Shown here one piece after another: positions 35,357-45,308 of a DNA stretch of 64,000 bases. The notes beneath the pieces were generated by a model. That model saw only the letters and a program-made list of their open reading frames with translations. It ran no database searches and had not been told where the DNA came from. Made by a program: the position numbers and the translations under genes. Numbering within the stretch: position 1 is the stretch's first letter; every line of letters begins with the position of its first letter. The DNA lies in assembly GCF_945906775.1 (NCBI RefSeq), contig NZ_CAMDRE010000001.1, positions 2,604,001 to 2,668,000 of the forward strand, given 5' to 3'. This stretch comes from Citrobacter sp. Marseille-Q6884. GTDB lineage: Bacteria; Pseudomonadota; Gammaproteobacteria; Enterobacterales; Enterobacteriaceae.

Positions 35357-37420
35357 ATGTTTGCGAACATTTTTAATAAATTATCACAACGACCGGAACT
35401 GTTTCTCGTTGTTTTGATGGTCGTAATACTTGCCATGCTCATTATTCCATTACCAACATGGCTAATCGATATTTTGTTGGCGATTAACATTAGTATTTCG
35501 ATACTGCTATTTATTGGTACATTTTACATTCAGAAGGTACTCGAGTTTTCAGCTCTACCCTCTGTACTGCTTATTACAACACTGTTCCGGTTAGCGTTAT
35601 CAATAAGTACCAGTAGAATGATTTTAATACAAGCTGACGCAGGGCATATTATAAATACGTTTGGTAATTTTGTTATTGCTGGAGATATTATTGTTGGCTT
35701 GATTATTTTTTCTATTATCACACTGTTTCAATTTATTGTTATTACTAAAGGTTCTGAACGTGTTGCTGAAGTTTGCGCTCGATTTTCTCTTGATGCTATG
35801 CCTGGTAAGCAGATGAGTATTGATGCCGATCTGCGTGCAGGCACTATAGCTCCCGAAGTTGCACAACAACGACGTTCAATGCTGGAAAAAGAGAGTCAAC
35901 TCTTTGGAGCATTAGATGGCACGATGAAGTTTATTAAAGGTGATGCGATTGCTGGTATCGTCATCATATTTGTCAACTTTCTGGGAGGGATCTCCATTGG
36001 CATGGGACGTTTAGGTATGTCTTTCTCCCATGCAACGGATATCTATACCATCTTGACTATTGGAGATGCATTGGTAGCGCAGATCCCTGCTTTATTGATC
36101 TCTATTGGCACAGGATTTGTTATTACCAGGGTTAGTGAGGATGGTAAAAATCTCGGTAACAATATTATTGAGCAGATATTTAGCCGAGATTTTGTTTTAC
36201 TTGTTACCGGAGCCATCACATTGTTAATGGGAATGCTACCGGGTTTCCCGCTGATGGTCTTTTTTATATTATCCATGCTTTTTTTTGGACTATATGGGTA
36301 TCGTGCATACAAGCGTAAATTAGACCAAAAATCTTCAGGTAGTAATTCTTCTTTTATGACCCCATTCTCACGAAATTTAAGTGAGGAGGACCCCGGTGAT
36401 GGAGAATATACTGATCTGAGCAATATAGTACCTGAAACCTTGCCAATATTAATTCTGGTTCCTGAAGTTATTTTTGATGATAAAAAGGCCAAATCTCTAT
36501 CCGGGACTCTTAAGCGCGATTTTTATATTAATTTTGGCATAGAGTTGCCGGATGTAAGAGTAAACGCTATTGTGGGAGAGTGCGTTGATAGCGTTAAACT
36601 TCTGATTAACGAGGTCCAGGCTAGTGAGTTTAATATAGCTTTTGGTTACAGCAAAATCTTGCAATGGGATAATGCTATAGAGTTGATGGATGTCGATACA
36701 AAAGTATTCACAACAGCAGGTATCCAAAGCCAGTGGATCAAAAATGAAGATTTACCCAAATTGCAGGCACTAAATCTGATGACTCGTTCAGCGGAAAATG
36801 AGTTAAGTCTAAGTGTGCAGTCAATTGTTTCGCAAAATATAGCAGAGTTTTTTGGTATTCAGGAAACTAAAAATATTCTCGATAAGATGGAAAGTCTCTA
36901 TCCAGAGCTTCTAAAAGAAACATATCGCCATGCCACGGTACAACGTGTAGCAGAGGTGTTTCAGCGGTTGTTGAAAGAGAAAATTTCTGTCCGAAACATG
37001 AAGGTTGTACTTGAAGCTTTAGCATTATGGGCCGGCAAAGAGCGTGATACCATACTGCTTGTTGAGCATGTACGTGGTGCATTGGCTCGTTATATTTCAG
37101 ATAAGTTTTCGGTAAACAACCATCTGTCTGTACTCCTTCTTTCTCCGGAAACCGAAAATCGTATTCGCAAAGGTATTCGTAACACTTCAACAGGATCATT
37201 TATTAATCTTGATCCAGAAGACAATGAATATGTTATGAATGTCTTTAATCACGGAATCCAGTCTATTAATTATCCGTTAAAAGAAATCGTTGTTTTAACT
37301 GCTGTCGATATCCGTCGCTATGCTAAGCGGCTGCTGGATGTTCAGTTCCCGGAACTGGAGGTGCTGTCATTTGGTGAAATTTCTGAATCTGTAAAAATCA
37401 ACGTTATTAAAACACTGTAA
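35357..37420 (+). CDS. invA: Export gate protein InvA-like (SctV)
   Basis: 687 residues (InvA 685). Seven to eight N-terminal membrane helices (~residues 15-325) with the FHIPEP signature region (RVAEVCARFSLDAMPGKQMS then DADLRAGTI), followed by a large cytoplasmic domain that forms the nonameric export ring. Backbone of the export apparatus. Confidence 0.97.
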   Translation: MFANIFNKLSQRPELFLVVLMVVILAMLIIPLPTWLIDILLAINISISILLFIGTFYIQKVLEFSALPSVLLITTLFRLALSISTSRMILIQADAGHIINTFGNFVIAGDIIVGLIIFSIITLFQFIVITKGSERVAEVCARFSLDAMPGKQMSIDADLRAGTIAPEVAQQRRSMLEKESQLFGALDGTMKFIKGDAIAGIVIIFVNFLGGISIGMGRLGMSFSHATDIYTILTIGDALVAQIPALLISIGTGFVITRVSEDGKNLGNNIIEQIFSRDFVLLVTGAITLLMGMLPGFPLMVFFILSMLFFGLYGYRAYKRKLDQKSSGSNSSFMTPFSRNLSEEDPGDGEYTDLSNIVPETLPILILVPEVIFDDKKAKSLSGTLKRDFYINFGIELPDVRVNAIVGECVDSVKLLINEVQASEFNIAFGYSKILQWDNAIELMDVDTKVFTTAGIQSQWIKNEDLPKLQALNLMTRSAENELSLSVQSIVSQNIAEFFGIQETKNILDKMESLYPELLKETYRHATVQRVAEVFQRLLKEKISVRNMKVVLEALALWAGKERDTILLVEHVRGALARYISDKFSVNNHLSVLLLSPETENRIRKGIRNTSTGSFINLDPEDNEYVMNVFNHGIQSINYPLKEIVVLTAVDIRRYAKRLLDVQFPELEVLSFGEISESVKINVIKTL

Positions 37421-37431
37421 AGGAAAAATTT

Positions 37432-37836
37432 ATGTATCAGATTGAGTTAGTCAAAATTCTAAAAGAAGCTTTAGATTATTTGGGATGCGATCCTGCTATC
37501 ATCTCCGATATTGACCACCATTCAACAATCGAATTGACATTTGAGTCCTCTCCAACACTGTTGATCTCATTTATTGATGAGAATGTGGTTATGTGGACTC
37601 AACTTGTGCCCGTAAATCCAAACTTATTAATTCAGTGTGCTCCGCAAATCATTGAGCCATTGGTTGCGGAATATGAGTGGGCGGCTAATGCACAACTCCA
37701 TTTGGTTGCTGGGGATGAATGGTACGAATTGCGTGCTATTTTGAATCCTGAATATATGGAAAATGGTGAGAAGTTTGGTATGGCGCTGGAGAGTTTCTTT
37801 GAATTGATGCAAAGGTTTTATAAGGTACTAAAATAA
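37432..37836 (+). CDS. invB: Type III secretion chaperone InvB/Spa15-like
   Basis: 134 residues (InvB 135), acidic, class IB effector chaperone fold. Between export gate and ATPase genes as in SPI-1. InvB serves several effectors including SipA, so the SipA-like protein encoded at 56.5 kb is a likely client. Its stop shares a base with the invC start. Confidence 0.88.
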   Translation: MYQIELVKILKEALDYLGCDPAIISDIDHHSTIELTFESSPTLLISFIDENVVMWTQLVPVNPNLLIQCAPQIIEPLVAEYEWAANAQLHLVAGDEWYELRAILNPEYMENGEKFGMALESFFELMQRFYKVLK

Positions 37837-39137
37837 TGGACGATTTGGCCATTCACGATTTTTTTACATGCAATGCAAAAATATCTACGGTGGCTGGTTC
37901 AATTATAACAGCGCCATTAAAACTCTCTTTCGTTGGTGAGCGTTGTTTTCTTTATCGATCTCTGCAATCAAGTACACCTATCGCTCAAGCCGAGACTATC
38001 GGTCTCGGCACAGAAGGGGCGACACTCAGCCTACTTGGTTCGTCCGGGGGGATTTCTACGTCGGATCTTATTGTCCCGACTGGCAGCACCTTTTCCATTC
38101 CTCTGAGTGAATCATTGCTTGGTAGCGTCATTGATTGTCAGGGCAATGTACGTCAACGTTTTGGTGAGCACCCGAAAACCGATACGGTCTTCTCCACAAC
38201 TCGTCCCATCGCAAGTTTTCCGCCTGATTTTAGTGAACGCAGACCTATTCATGAAATATTTCAGACAGGGATTAGAGCGATTGATAGCCTGCTAACATGT
38301 GGTATAGGTCAGCGTATCGGAATTTTTGCAGGTGCCGGCGCAGGTAAAACTTCTTTGATGTCGATGATCATCAACCATTCTATGGCGGATGTTTATGTTA
38401 TTGGATTGGTGGGGGAACGTGGCCGTGAAGTCACTGAATTCCTGGATGAGGGACTTCCTCATGAAAAACGTTGTAATACTATTGTTGTCTATTCGACGTC
38501 GGATAGGCCAGCGGTCGAACGTCGCAATGCTGCACTGATTGCGACGACGATTGCCGAATATTTCCGCGATAATGGTATGTCAGTAGTTCTAATGGTGGAC
38601 TCTATGACGCGTTATGCGCGCGCATTGCGCGATGTAGCGCTGTCTGCTGGTGAGATGCCTGCACGCCGGGGCTACCCGGCATCTGTATTTGAAGAACTAC
38701 CGCGTATTCTTGAGAGAAGTGGGGCTACGCTCAAGGGGAGTATTACGGCATTTTATACCGTGTTACTTGAAGAGGAAGAGGATGTCGATCCAATAGGTGA
38801 TGAAATTCGCTCTATCCTCGATGGGCATATCTATCTTTCCCGGAAGTTGGGTGGAAAAGGACATTTCCCCGCGATAGACGTTCTGCGTAGCGCCAGTCGG
38901 GTTGTCTCCTCTATTTGTGATTCAAAGCAGCTTAACCAGGCCGCAAAAATCCGTGAATATATTGCGCGTCTTGAAGAGCTCCAGCTCATGCTTGATCTGG
39001 GTGAATATACGCCAGGTGAAAATAGAGAAACGGATGAAGTCATTAATAAGCGGCCTGCAATTGATAAGTTTGTGAAGCAGGCGATGCATGATCGCAGCGA
39101 TTACGCTGATACGCTGGAAATGTTATATGCGATCTAA
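37836..39137 (+). CDS. invC: Type III secretion ATPase InvC-like (SctN)
   Basis: 433 residues (InvC 431). Walker A GAGAGKTS at residues 166-173, Walker B in VVLMVDSMTRYARAL, and the GEMPARRGYPASVFEELPR segment of the F1/flagellar-like family. The hexamer unfolds and releases substrates from chaperones at the base of the injectisome. Confidence 0.97.
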   Translation: MDDLAIHDFFTCNAKISTVAGSIITAPLKLSFVGERCFLYRSLQSSTPIAQAETIGLGTEGATLSLLGSSGGISTSDLIVPTGSTFSIPLSESLLGSVIDCQGNVRQRFGEHPKTDTVFSTTRPIASFPPDFSERRPIHEIFQTGIRAIDSLLTCGIGQRIGIFAGAGAGKTSLMSMIINHSMADVYVIGLVGERGREVTEFLDEGLPHEKRCNTIVVYSTSDRPAVERRNAALIATTIAEYFRDNGMSVVLMVDSMTRYARALRDVALSAGEMPARRGYPASVFEELPRILERSGATLKGSITAFYTVLLEEEEDVDPIGDEIRSILDGHIYLSRKLGGKGHFPAIDVLRSASRVVSSICDSKQLNQAAKIREYIARLEELQLMLDLGEYTPGENRETDEVINKRPAIDKFVKQAMHDRSDYADTLEMLYAI

Positions 39138-39579
39138 GCATTTGGTACGTTTTTACGATGAGCACTGCAGTCGCGCCATTGCGAAAATTTCCGGATGTGA
39201 AAAGGCGTTGATGGATTCACAGACCCAATTGAAAAATATGCATGAGCAAGAAAAAGTTATGCAACAAGACCTCAGTGCTCTGTGGGAAGAGATATTGGGT
39301 AAAGCTGTAATACAGCGAGATATATTTACACTAAAACGTAAAGAGGCACTTATCTTAGTGCGGCATGATGAATTACAACTTAAGATCCAGGAAATAAAAG
39401 ATTCGGTAGACTTACTCATAGATAAACGTGATGATTTTATACGTATACGCTTGCATTATGAAAAGAAAAAAAAGAAATGGGAATGGATATCTGAACGCAC
39501 GAAAAAAATGCGGATCAGGAATCAACTCCAAAAGGATGAACATGCGGTTGAAGAATGTGTCACATGGGTAACTCAATGA
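39127..39579 (+). CDS. invI: ATPase stalk protein InvI/SpaM-like (SctO)
   Basis: 150 residues from the ATG at 39127, which overlaps invC by 11 bases and gives the family size (SpaM 147). Almost entirely a charged two-helix coiled coil (HYEKKKKKWEWISERTKK near the end). It is the central stalk of the ATPase. Confidence 0.9.
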   Translation: MRSKHLVRFYDEHCSRAIAKISGCEKALMDSQTQLKNMHEQEKVMQQDLSALWEEILGKAVIQRDIFTLKRKEALILVRHDELQLKIQEIKDSVDLLIDKRDDFIRIRLHYEKKKKKWEWISERTKKMRIRNQLQKDEHAVEECVTWVTQ

Positions 39580-40745
39580 TCATCAAACCTGTTTCCCAAC
39601 ATCAAATATTATCTATTCATGATGATCAGCCAGTATTGTCAATTGAAGAGCGTCGTGGCATTTGGCTAAAAAAAAGAAAATGTCTCCAGGAAAGCAGCGA
39701 CATTACTGACGGGCAGGGCGTCGGACTCGTGTCGTTATACCAACCACACTATGTGAAACCCACTAATCTCGTGTTGGATTCCAGAGGTGGGCAAGGGATT
39801 ATCTCTGAAGTGAGCAATTCGCAACATAGTTCGGTAAAAGGCTCGATGGAATGGACTAATACAGCGCGTCCTGTTTTAGATGAGCGAGATTTCCATAGAG
39901 TCATGACGGTGAGCAAAGAGAAACTTGCTGCAACGGAAATCGTTGCTCACGCAGCGACTGTAGGTGCAAGTAAGAGACCAGGAGAAGGGCGTTCTACTAC
40001 AGAACAAAGAGATTATCCGGAGGCCGTTCAGGGGAAACGGGGTGTGGATAAGCATCGCGCGAACACTCTTATCTCGGGGCCACAGAGGACACCTCCCTTA
40101 GCTGGAAACTCTGCAGACAATGCTCTGAGAATGCGCTATATAAAAAAAATAACAGATATAACATCGCCTCCAATAACACATCCAAAAGTAAACGGCGTTG
40201 TGTCAGACAGCGGAGGTTTAACGCTGCTGGACAGCGGTGTTTTACCAAAAAGTGAGGGCAACGAACAGCTTGAACTGGATACTTTTAGTCAGACAAAGGA
40301 AGTCGTTGCGCTCGGGCAGGTATTAATAACACATCGTGAGCCACCGATGCCTCAAAGAGTAGTGCAAGCAATAAGTGGTGATGAGAGAAGTGCTGACAGG
40401 GGAAAAATCAAGGATAAAAATAATTCGCTAGTGGCTGATAGAGTACACACTGAAGGCACTACGAACTTACGTGACAATTCACGGGCTGAAATGACCTGGC
40501 ATTTTAAAAGTTGGACTGATAATGCTAATCACACAGCCAAATTGATTTTTCCTGATGCCCTCTCAATGGGAACTAACGTCAACATATTACCGTCCGATGA
40601 AACGGTGCGCAGTGCATTAGTAAAGCAACAAAATAGTGATGGTGTTTCTGGTATCCGAATCGACATAGCCATATCTCAGGAGCAGGGACGTGAGCACAGT
40701 AATCACTCAGGCCAGCATAGTGAAGAAGAGGAAAGCGAAAAATGA
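39564..40745 (+). CDS. invJ: Needle length regulator InvJ/SpaN-like (SctP)
   Basis: 393 residues from the ATG at 39564 (GAAGA 9 bases upstream); 39555 and 39576 (ATGA overlap with the previous stop) are alternatives. Hydrophilic, low-complexity middle, and a C-terminal domain including TWHFKSWTDN and ending with an acidic/His tail like InvJ (336 residues). The molecular ruler and substrate-switch protein, itself secreted. Confidence 0.82.
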   Translation: MGNSMIIKPVSQHQILSIHDDQPVLSIEERRGIWLKKRKCLQESSDITDGQGVGLVSLYQPHYVKPTNLVLDSRGGQGIISEVSNSQHSSVKGSMEWTNTARPVLDERDFHRVMTVSKEKLAATEIVAHAATVGASKRPGEGRSTTEQRDYPEAVQGKRGVDKHRANTLISGPQRTPPLAGNSADNALRMRYIKKITDITSPPITHPKVNGVVSDSGGLTLLDSGVLPKSEGNEQLELDTFSQTKEVVALGQVLITHREPPMPQRVVQAISGDERSADRGKIKDKNNSLVADRVHTEGTTNLRDNSRAEMTWHFKSWTDNANHTAKLIFPDALSMGTNVNILPSDETVRSALVKQQNSDGVSGIRIDIAISQEQGREHSNHSGQHSEEEESEK

Positions 40746-41665
40746 ACTTCCTTGCACTGCGCGAAGTTAACAGGCACCTGACATTACTGAAAAGATATGC
40801 TAATGCTACGGGAAAATGTTATCAGACTCTAATATCGCCTTCGCAAAAGGAATTTATTCATATTACAGCAACGCTAAGCGAGCAAGTAGTTAATTTGTAT
40901 TGTGATGTGGACAAACTCCTACATCACTGCTCACCGGCGGCCGAAACGTTACCCGTAGAGCTGGTAGATAAGTATTTGCTTACAGGTTTGGCCAAACGTT
41001 ATTTCGCTTGTCATGATCTATTGATGCCAGTATCGCAGAAGCCTGTAGAACTTTTTGATGTACAAGGGGTGCGGAATGCTACTCAGATCGCTTACCCGTT
41101 AGTCTCAATGGATCCTTCGAAAGGGTTTATATGGGCTGAGCTTGCGGATATTACCGTTCCAATTTTGCCAAAAATAGTCAACGAAGCAAATTGGTCACAT
41201 TTGATATTACAAATGAAGATCTGTTTAGGTTATACCTTAATTCACTATCCTGACATTGCTGAACTATGCTGTGGTGATTTATTCATACTGGAGGTACAAA
41301 CTTGTAAAGCCACAATAGCAAATGCAATCACCATGGGGTTTAAAATAGACGAGGGAAATATGATTGTTGATTCGATGGAAGAATATGATGCAAGCACAAC
41401 AGACGACAGTATATCTCTTGTAGAGAAAAATTGTCTAACAATGGACAACTTGGAATTAAAGGTGGAATTCTTCCTTGAAGAACGAATCATGACTTTGGCC
41501 GAACTACAAAGTATTAAAGTGGATGAGCACTTACCTCTGCAAAAGGTCGGTGGCACAGTCAATGTTAATCTTCGTGTCGGGAAAAAAGTCATCGCTGCAG
41601 GTGAATTGGTCCGTGTCGATGATAGATTAGCTGTAGAAATACATAACATATATGGAACTGTGTGA
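40742..41665 (+). CDS. spaO: Sorting platform protein SpaO-like (SctQ)
   Basis: 307 residues (SpaO 303), with the C-terminal SpoA domain (ELKVEFFLEERIMTLAELQSIK onward, ending EIHNIYGTV). The main pod protein. An in-frame ATG at 41360 (codon 207) with GAGGG five bases before it probably yields a short C-terminal form of 101 residues, as SpaO-S arises from codon 203 in Salmonella. Overlaps invJ by 4 bases. Confidence 0.92.
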   Translation: MNFLALREVNRHLTLLKRYANATGKCYQTLISPSQKEFIHITATLSEQVVNLYCDVDKLLHHCSPAAETLPVELVDKYLLTGLAKRYFACHDLLMPVSQKPVELFDVQGVRNATQIAYPLVSMDPSKGFIWAELADITVPILPKIVNEANWSHLILQMKICLGYTLIHYPDIAELCCGDLFILEVQTCKATIANAITMGFKIDEGNMIVDSMEEYDASTTDDSISLVEKNCLTMDNLELKVEFFLEERIMTLAELQSIKVDEHLPLQKVGGTVNVNLRVGKKVIAAGELVRVDDRLAVEIHNIYGTV

Positions 41666-41674
41666 GATAATATC

Positions 41675-42358
41675 ATGTGGGGAACAAATGATATTTCTTT
41701 AATCAGTCTGCTCAGTTTTGCAACACTATTGCCTTTTTTAATTGCGGGTGGTACGTGTTTCATTAAATTTTCGATTGTTTTTTCATTAATTAAAAATGCA
41801 ATTGGTTTGCAGCAGGTACCCTCAACACTGACATTGAACTCACTTGCACTCTTGCTGGCTTCGTTTGTTATGTTTCCCATTGCGACGAAAGTATATGAAT
41901 ACTCTGTGACTGAAGGTGTAGATTTCCATCGTGTTGAGTCCGTACAGCGTTTTGTCGATGAAGGTCTCGGGGATTATAAGCGCTATCTTTTTAAATTTTC
42001 AGATAAATCATTGCTAAAGTTCTTTGATGACATATATACCCAGCAGATTAAGGTCTCAGGAAATGATAGAAAAGGGCCTGAGAAAATGACAGCTGAAAAT
42101 ACATCAATATTTTCACTGCTGGTATCCTATGCGTTGAGTGAAATCAAAGATGCTTTCATTCTTGGGTTTTACATATATCTACCTTTTATCGTTGTAGACC
42201 TGGTAGTATCTAATATCCTACTGGCACTAGGGATGATGATGATGAGTCCAGTTACAATATCATTGCCTATTAAATTAATACTTTTTGTCTCTATAGATGG
42301 TTGGTCAAAAGTAGCAACAGGCATGGTAATGCAATATTCAAGTTTGTGGAAAGGGTAG
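41675..42358 (+). CDS. spaP: Export apparatus protein SpaP-like (SctR)
   Basis: 227 residues (SpaP 224) with four hydrophobic segments and the family motifs TCFIKFSIVFSLIKNAIG and LGMMMMSPVTISLPIKL. Five copies form the core of the export pore with SctS and SctT. Confidence 0.96.
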   Translation: MWGTNDISLISLLSFATLLPFLIAGGTCFIKFSIVFSLIKNAIGLQQVPSTLTLNSLALLLASFVMFPIATKVYEYSVTEGVDFHRVESVQRFVDEGLGDYKRYLFKFSDKSLLKFFDDIYTQQIKVSGNDRKGPEKMTAENTSIFSLLVSYALSEIKDAFILGFYIYLPFIVVDLVVSNILLALGMMMMSPVTISLPIKLILFVSIDGWSKVATGMVMQYSSLWKG

Positions 42359-42365
42359 ATCATAT

Positions 42366-42626
42366 ATGGATATGATCTTTTATATCAGTAACAAAGGACT
42401 ATATCTGATCTTGCTATTATCAGCACTACCAGTCCTGGTAGCAACAGGCGTTGGGCTTCTTGTTGCATTAATCCAGGCAGTTACGCACATACAGGAGCAA
42501 ACACTCCCATTTGGTGTGAAACTTTTAGCCGTTTGTTGCTGTCTGTTCGTTACTGCCCCTTGGTTTATTTCTACAATGCGACACTATGCTGTTGAAGTAC
42601 TCAGTATGGCTTTTAGTGCACACTAG
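42366..42626 (+). CDS. spaQ: Export apparatus protein SpaQ-like (SctS)
   Basis: 86 residues, same length as SpaQ, two membrane helices with GLLVALIQAVTHIQEQTLPFG between. Small export pore subunit. Confidence 0.95.
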   Translation: MDMIFYISNKGLYLILLLSALPVLVATGVGLLVALIQAVTHIQEQTLPFGVKLLAVCCCLFVTAPWFISTMRHYAVEVLSMAFSAH

Positions 42627-42635
42627 GCATTATTT

Positions 42636-43403
42636 ATGAATTACTTCACGGATTTTAATTTTATTGTCATGGTGGCTATTTGTGGAATGGCCAGGTTACT
42701 TCCAATATTCCTGCTTCTACCATACTTAAATAGCCAAATACTTGGTGGCATGATAGTAAAAAATGTAATTATAATTTTTATTGTTATAGGGTTTATGCCA
42801 CTTCTGACAGGGCAGTATGCTGATATTATAGATATACCTTTCGTGATGGTTGTATTGAAAGAAATTATTATCGGTCTGATCTGTGGGTTTTGTTTTGCTA
42901 TACCCTTTTGGATCGTACTTGCAATCGGTGAGATCATTGACAATCAGCGTGGAGCAACGATTAGCAGTACGATGAATCCAGGTATTGGCGTTGATACATC
43001 AGTGATGGGTACTTTCATGAATTTTTATTTTGCCGCCATATTCGTAATAAATGATGGTATGGCAACCATTGCGAAGGCACTTTATGCAACTTATGCTATT
43101 TTCCCTTTGAACGAAATATTTGTTTTTAATTGGACTCTGATGTTAAAAACAATAACATTGCTTAATGCAATGATGTCTTCAGCAATTATTTTAGTTGGAC
43201 CAGTAGTGGTTTCACTTTTTCTGATTGAAATTTCAATTGGCATTTTATCACGTTTTGCTCCACAGTTGAATGCATTTTCAGTGGCTCTATCGATTAAAAG
43301 TGTTATTGCTTTTTTTGTATTGCTTATTTATATGACATCAGTGCTGACCCCTAAATTATTGGATATGAAATTGCTACATTTTTTACCAGGGGCGGATGTA
43401 TAA
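42636..43403 (+). CDS. spaR: Export apparatus protein SpaR-like (SctT)
   Basis: 255 residues (SpaR 263), six or more membrane helices, with the DNQRGATISSTMNP motif typical of the family. Caps the export pore. Confidence 0.95.
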   Translation: MNYFTDFNFIVMVAICGMARLLPIFLLLPYLNSQILGGMIVKNVIIIFIVIGFMPLLTGQYADIIDIPFVMVVLKEIIIGLICGFCFAIPFWIVLAIGEIIDNQRGATISSTMNPGIGVDTSVMGTFMNFYFAAIFVINDGMATIAKALYATYAIFPLNEIFVFNWTLMLKTITLLNAMMSSAIILVGPVVVSLFLIEISIGILSRFAPQLNAFSVALSIKSVIAFFVLLIYMTSVLTPKLLDMKLLHFLPGADV

Positions 43404-43406
43404 TCT

Positions 43407-44501
43407 ATGGAAGAAAAAACAGAATTACCTACAGATAAAAAGAAACAGGACTCAGCTAAAAAAGGTCAGATTTTTATTAGTCGTGACTTTATTGGATTTT
43501 TATCGCTGCTTGGTATCTCTGGTTTTGTTTATGCAACATTAGCTGCTAGTGATCTTAATTTTTATTTTGATATATTTAGTACAGGATTTGTAAATCTGTC
43601 TATAGAACAATATACCAAAATGGTTTGTATCACTGCATTGAGGATCATTGCTTCAATTGTCGGTGTTTCTATTTTTTTTGCCATAATCCTAACAATGATC
43701 CAGACGCGTTTTCATCTTGCATCAGAAGCCATTCGCTTGGATTTTTCCAGCATTAATCCGATATCAGGATTCAAAAAGATATTTAGTCTTCGATCATTAA
43801 AAGACAGCATTAAGTCTATTTTGTTTTTACTTATGTCAATATGCGGAATAGGTATTTTTGTTATAAAATATCATCAGAGAATTTTTTCTTTGCCCTATGG
43901 TGATCTGGAGCACTATATCGTAACCTGGCGGAGTCTACTGCCACCACTTGTTATTTACATGCTGATTCCTATTTTAGTTGTCATCGCTTTTGATGCCTTG
44001 GCAGATTTCTTCTTATATATAAAAGAATTGATGATGACTAAACAAGAGATTAAACAAGAGTATAAAAATAGTGAAGGCAACCCAGAAATAAAAGGTAAGC
44101 GCAAACAAATACACCAGGAATTATTATCTGAACAAATGAAATCAGACATTCGTGAATCGAAATTCATTCTTGCGAATCCAACACATATAGCTATAGGTAT
44201 CTACTACCATAGTGGTTTTATGGATACACCATTTGTTTCTCTTGTTGAGAAAAATGCCAGGGCCATTGCTGTGATTGCATATGCAGAAAAACATAATATT
44301 CCTGTGCTACGTAACATTCCATTAGCGCGAGCTATTTATAAAGATGCTGAGCCATTTAAGTTGGTAGAATATAATCACTTGGTATCTATAATGCAAATTA
44401 TTACCTGGTTGGAACAGGTTGAAAATGCAGGAAAACAAGAGCCAGATTTAGCTCGTAATAGTGAGGATAATGATTCACTGTATTCAACAATAAAAGATTA
44501 A
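43407..44501 (+). CDS. spaS: Export switch protein SpaS-like (SctU)
   Basis: 364 residues (SpaS 356). Four N-terminal membrane helices, then a cytoplasmic domain with the autocleavage motif N257-P-T-H (FILANPTHIAIGIYY). Self-cleavage switches export from needle/rod to translocators. Confidence 0.96.
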   Translation: MEEKTELPTDKKKQDSAKKGQIFISRDFIGFLSLLGISGFVYATLAASDLNFYFDIFSTGFVNLSIEQYTKMVCITALRIIASIVGVSIFFAIILTMIQTRFHLASEAIRLDFSSINPISGFKKIFSLRSLKDSIKSILFLLMSICGIGIFVIKYHQRIFSLPYGDLEHYIVTWRSLLPPLVIYMLIPILVVIAFDALADFFLYIKELMMTKQEIKQEYKNSEGNPEIKGKRKQIHQELLSEQMKSDIRESKFILANPTHIAIGIYYHSGFMDTPFVSLVEKNARAIAVIAYAEKHNIPVLRNIPLARAIYKDAEPFKLVEYNHLVSIMQIITWLEQVENAGKQEPDLARNSEDNDSLYSTIKD

Positions 44502-44515
44502 AGAGGGATAATGAC

Positions 44516-45226
44516 ATGAATAAAGGGAAAGGGAATTTTATTTTATTAGTATGTATTTATACTATAACTCTGAGTGTATGGGCGCAGTCGTATTGTTATC
44601 TGGACCCAGGCGGAATTAAGCGAATATCAGTAATAAAGATAAGCCAGCATTATACTGTATGCTCACCCATATCTGATCTTCCAATAAACATTCAGCACAA
44701 GGTGAAGATAGGTATTAACCCTTATACAGAACTGTATAAAAAAAGGTGGAACTCTGCTTCGACCTGGAATAAATTAAAAGAACACTCAGAAACTAATTAT
44801 TTAATACGTGCAATCTCTTACCGCTATAACGTAGATCCAAAGCTGGTTAAGGCTATTATTGCTGTTGAATCAGGATATAATCCAAATGCAGTATCATCAC
44901 GTGGCGCACTAGGACTTATGCAATTGATGCCAGCTACGGCAAAAGAACTGGCTGAAAATGCAAGACTAGACTTAAAAAAAAGACATTTACTCGAACCGGA
45001 AATAAATATTCGCCTGGGGGTTAAGCACCTTTCTGAATTGGCTATCAGATACAATAATAACATTGAATTAATGTTGGCAGCTTATCATGCAGGGATTGGA
45101 AATGTTGCGCGTTATAACAATAAAGTACCGCCATTTTCGGCAACACAACGCTACATCCATGATGTCACCTGTCGTTATAAAGACAAATATGCCTCATATG
45201 ATAAGAGCATTTTTTGCAAGTTCTAA
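44516..45226 (+). CDS. iagB: Lytic transglycosylase, IagB/IpgF-like with N-terminal extension
   Basis: 236 residues against ~155 for IagB and IpgF. Signal peptide to about residue 23, then a ~65-residue segment whose start (YCYLDPGGIKRIS) resembles DUF4124. The SLT domain follows (~93-225), with catalytic E118 in AVESGYNP, GALGLMQLMPATA, and AAYHAGIGNV. It opens peptidoglycan for assembly of the injectisome. Placed after spaS, while SPI-1 iagB is far downstream beside hilA. Confidence 0.9.
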   Translation: MNKGKGNFILLVCIYTITLSVWAQSYCYLDPGGIKRISVIKISQHYTVCSPISDLPINIQHKVKIGINPYTELYKKRWNSASTWNKLKEHSETNYLIRAISYRYNVDPKLVKAIIAVESGYNPNAVSSRGALGLMQLMPATAKELAENARLDLKKRHLLEPEINIRLGVKHLSELAIRYNNNIELMLAAYHAGIGNVARYNNKVPPFSATQRYIHDVTCRYKDKYASYDKSIFCKF

Positions 45227-45308
45227 ATGAAACTTAATGCTAATCTTGCTCGATGGGTGTCAGGTATTAAATAGTATTATACGTTCAATATCTTGGAGAG
45301 CGGAGTTG

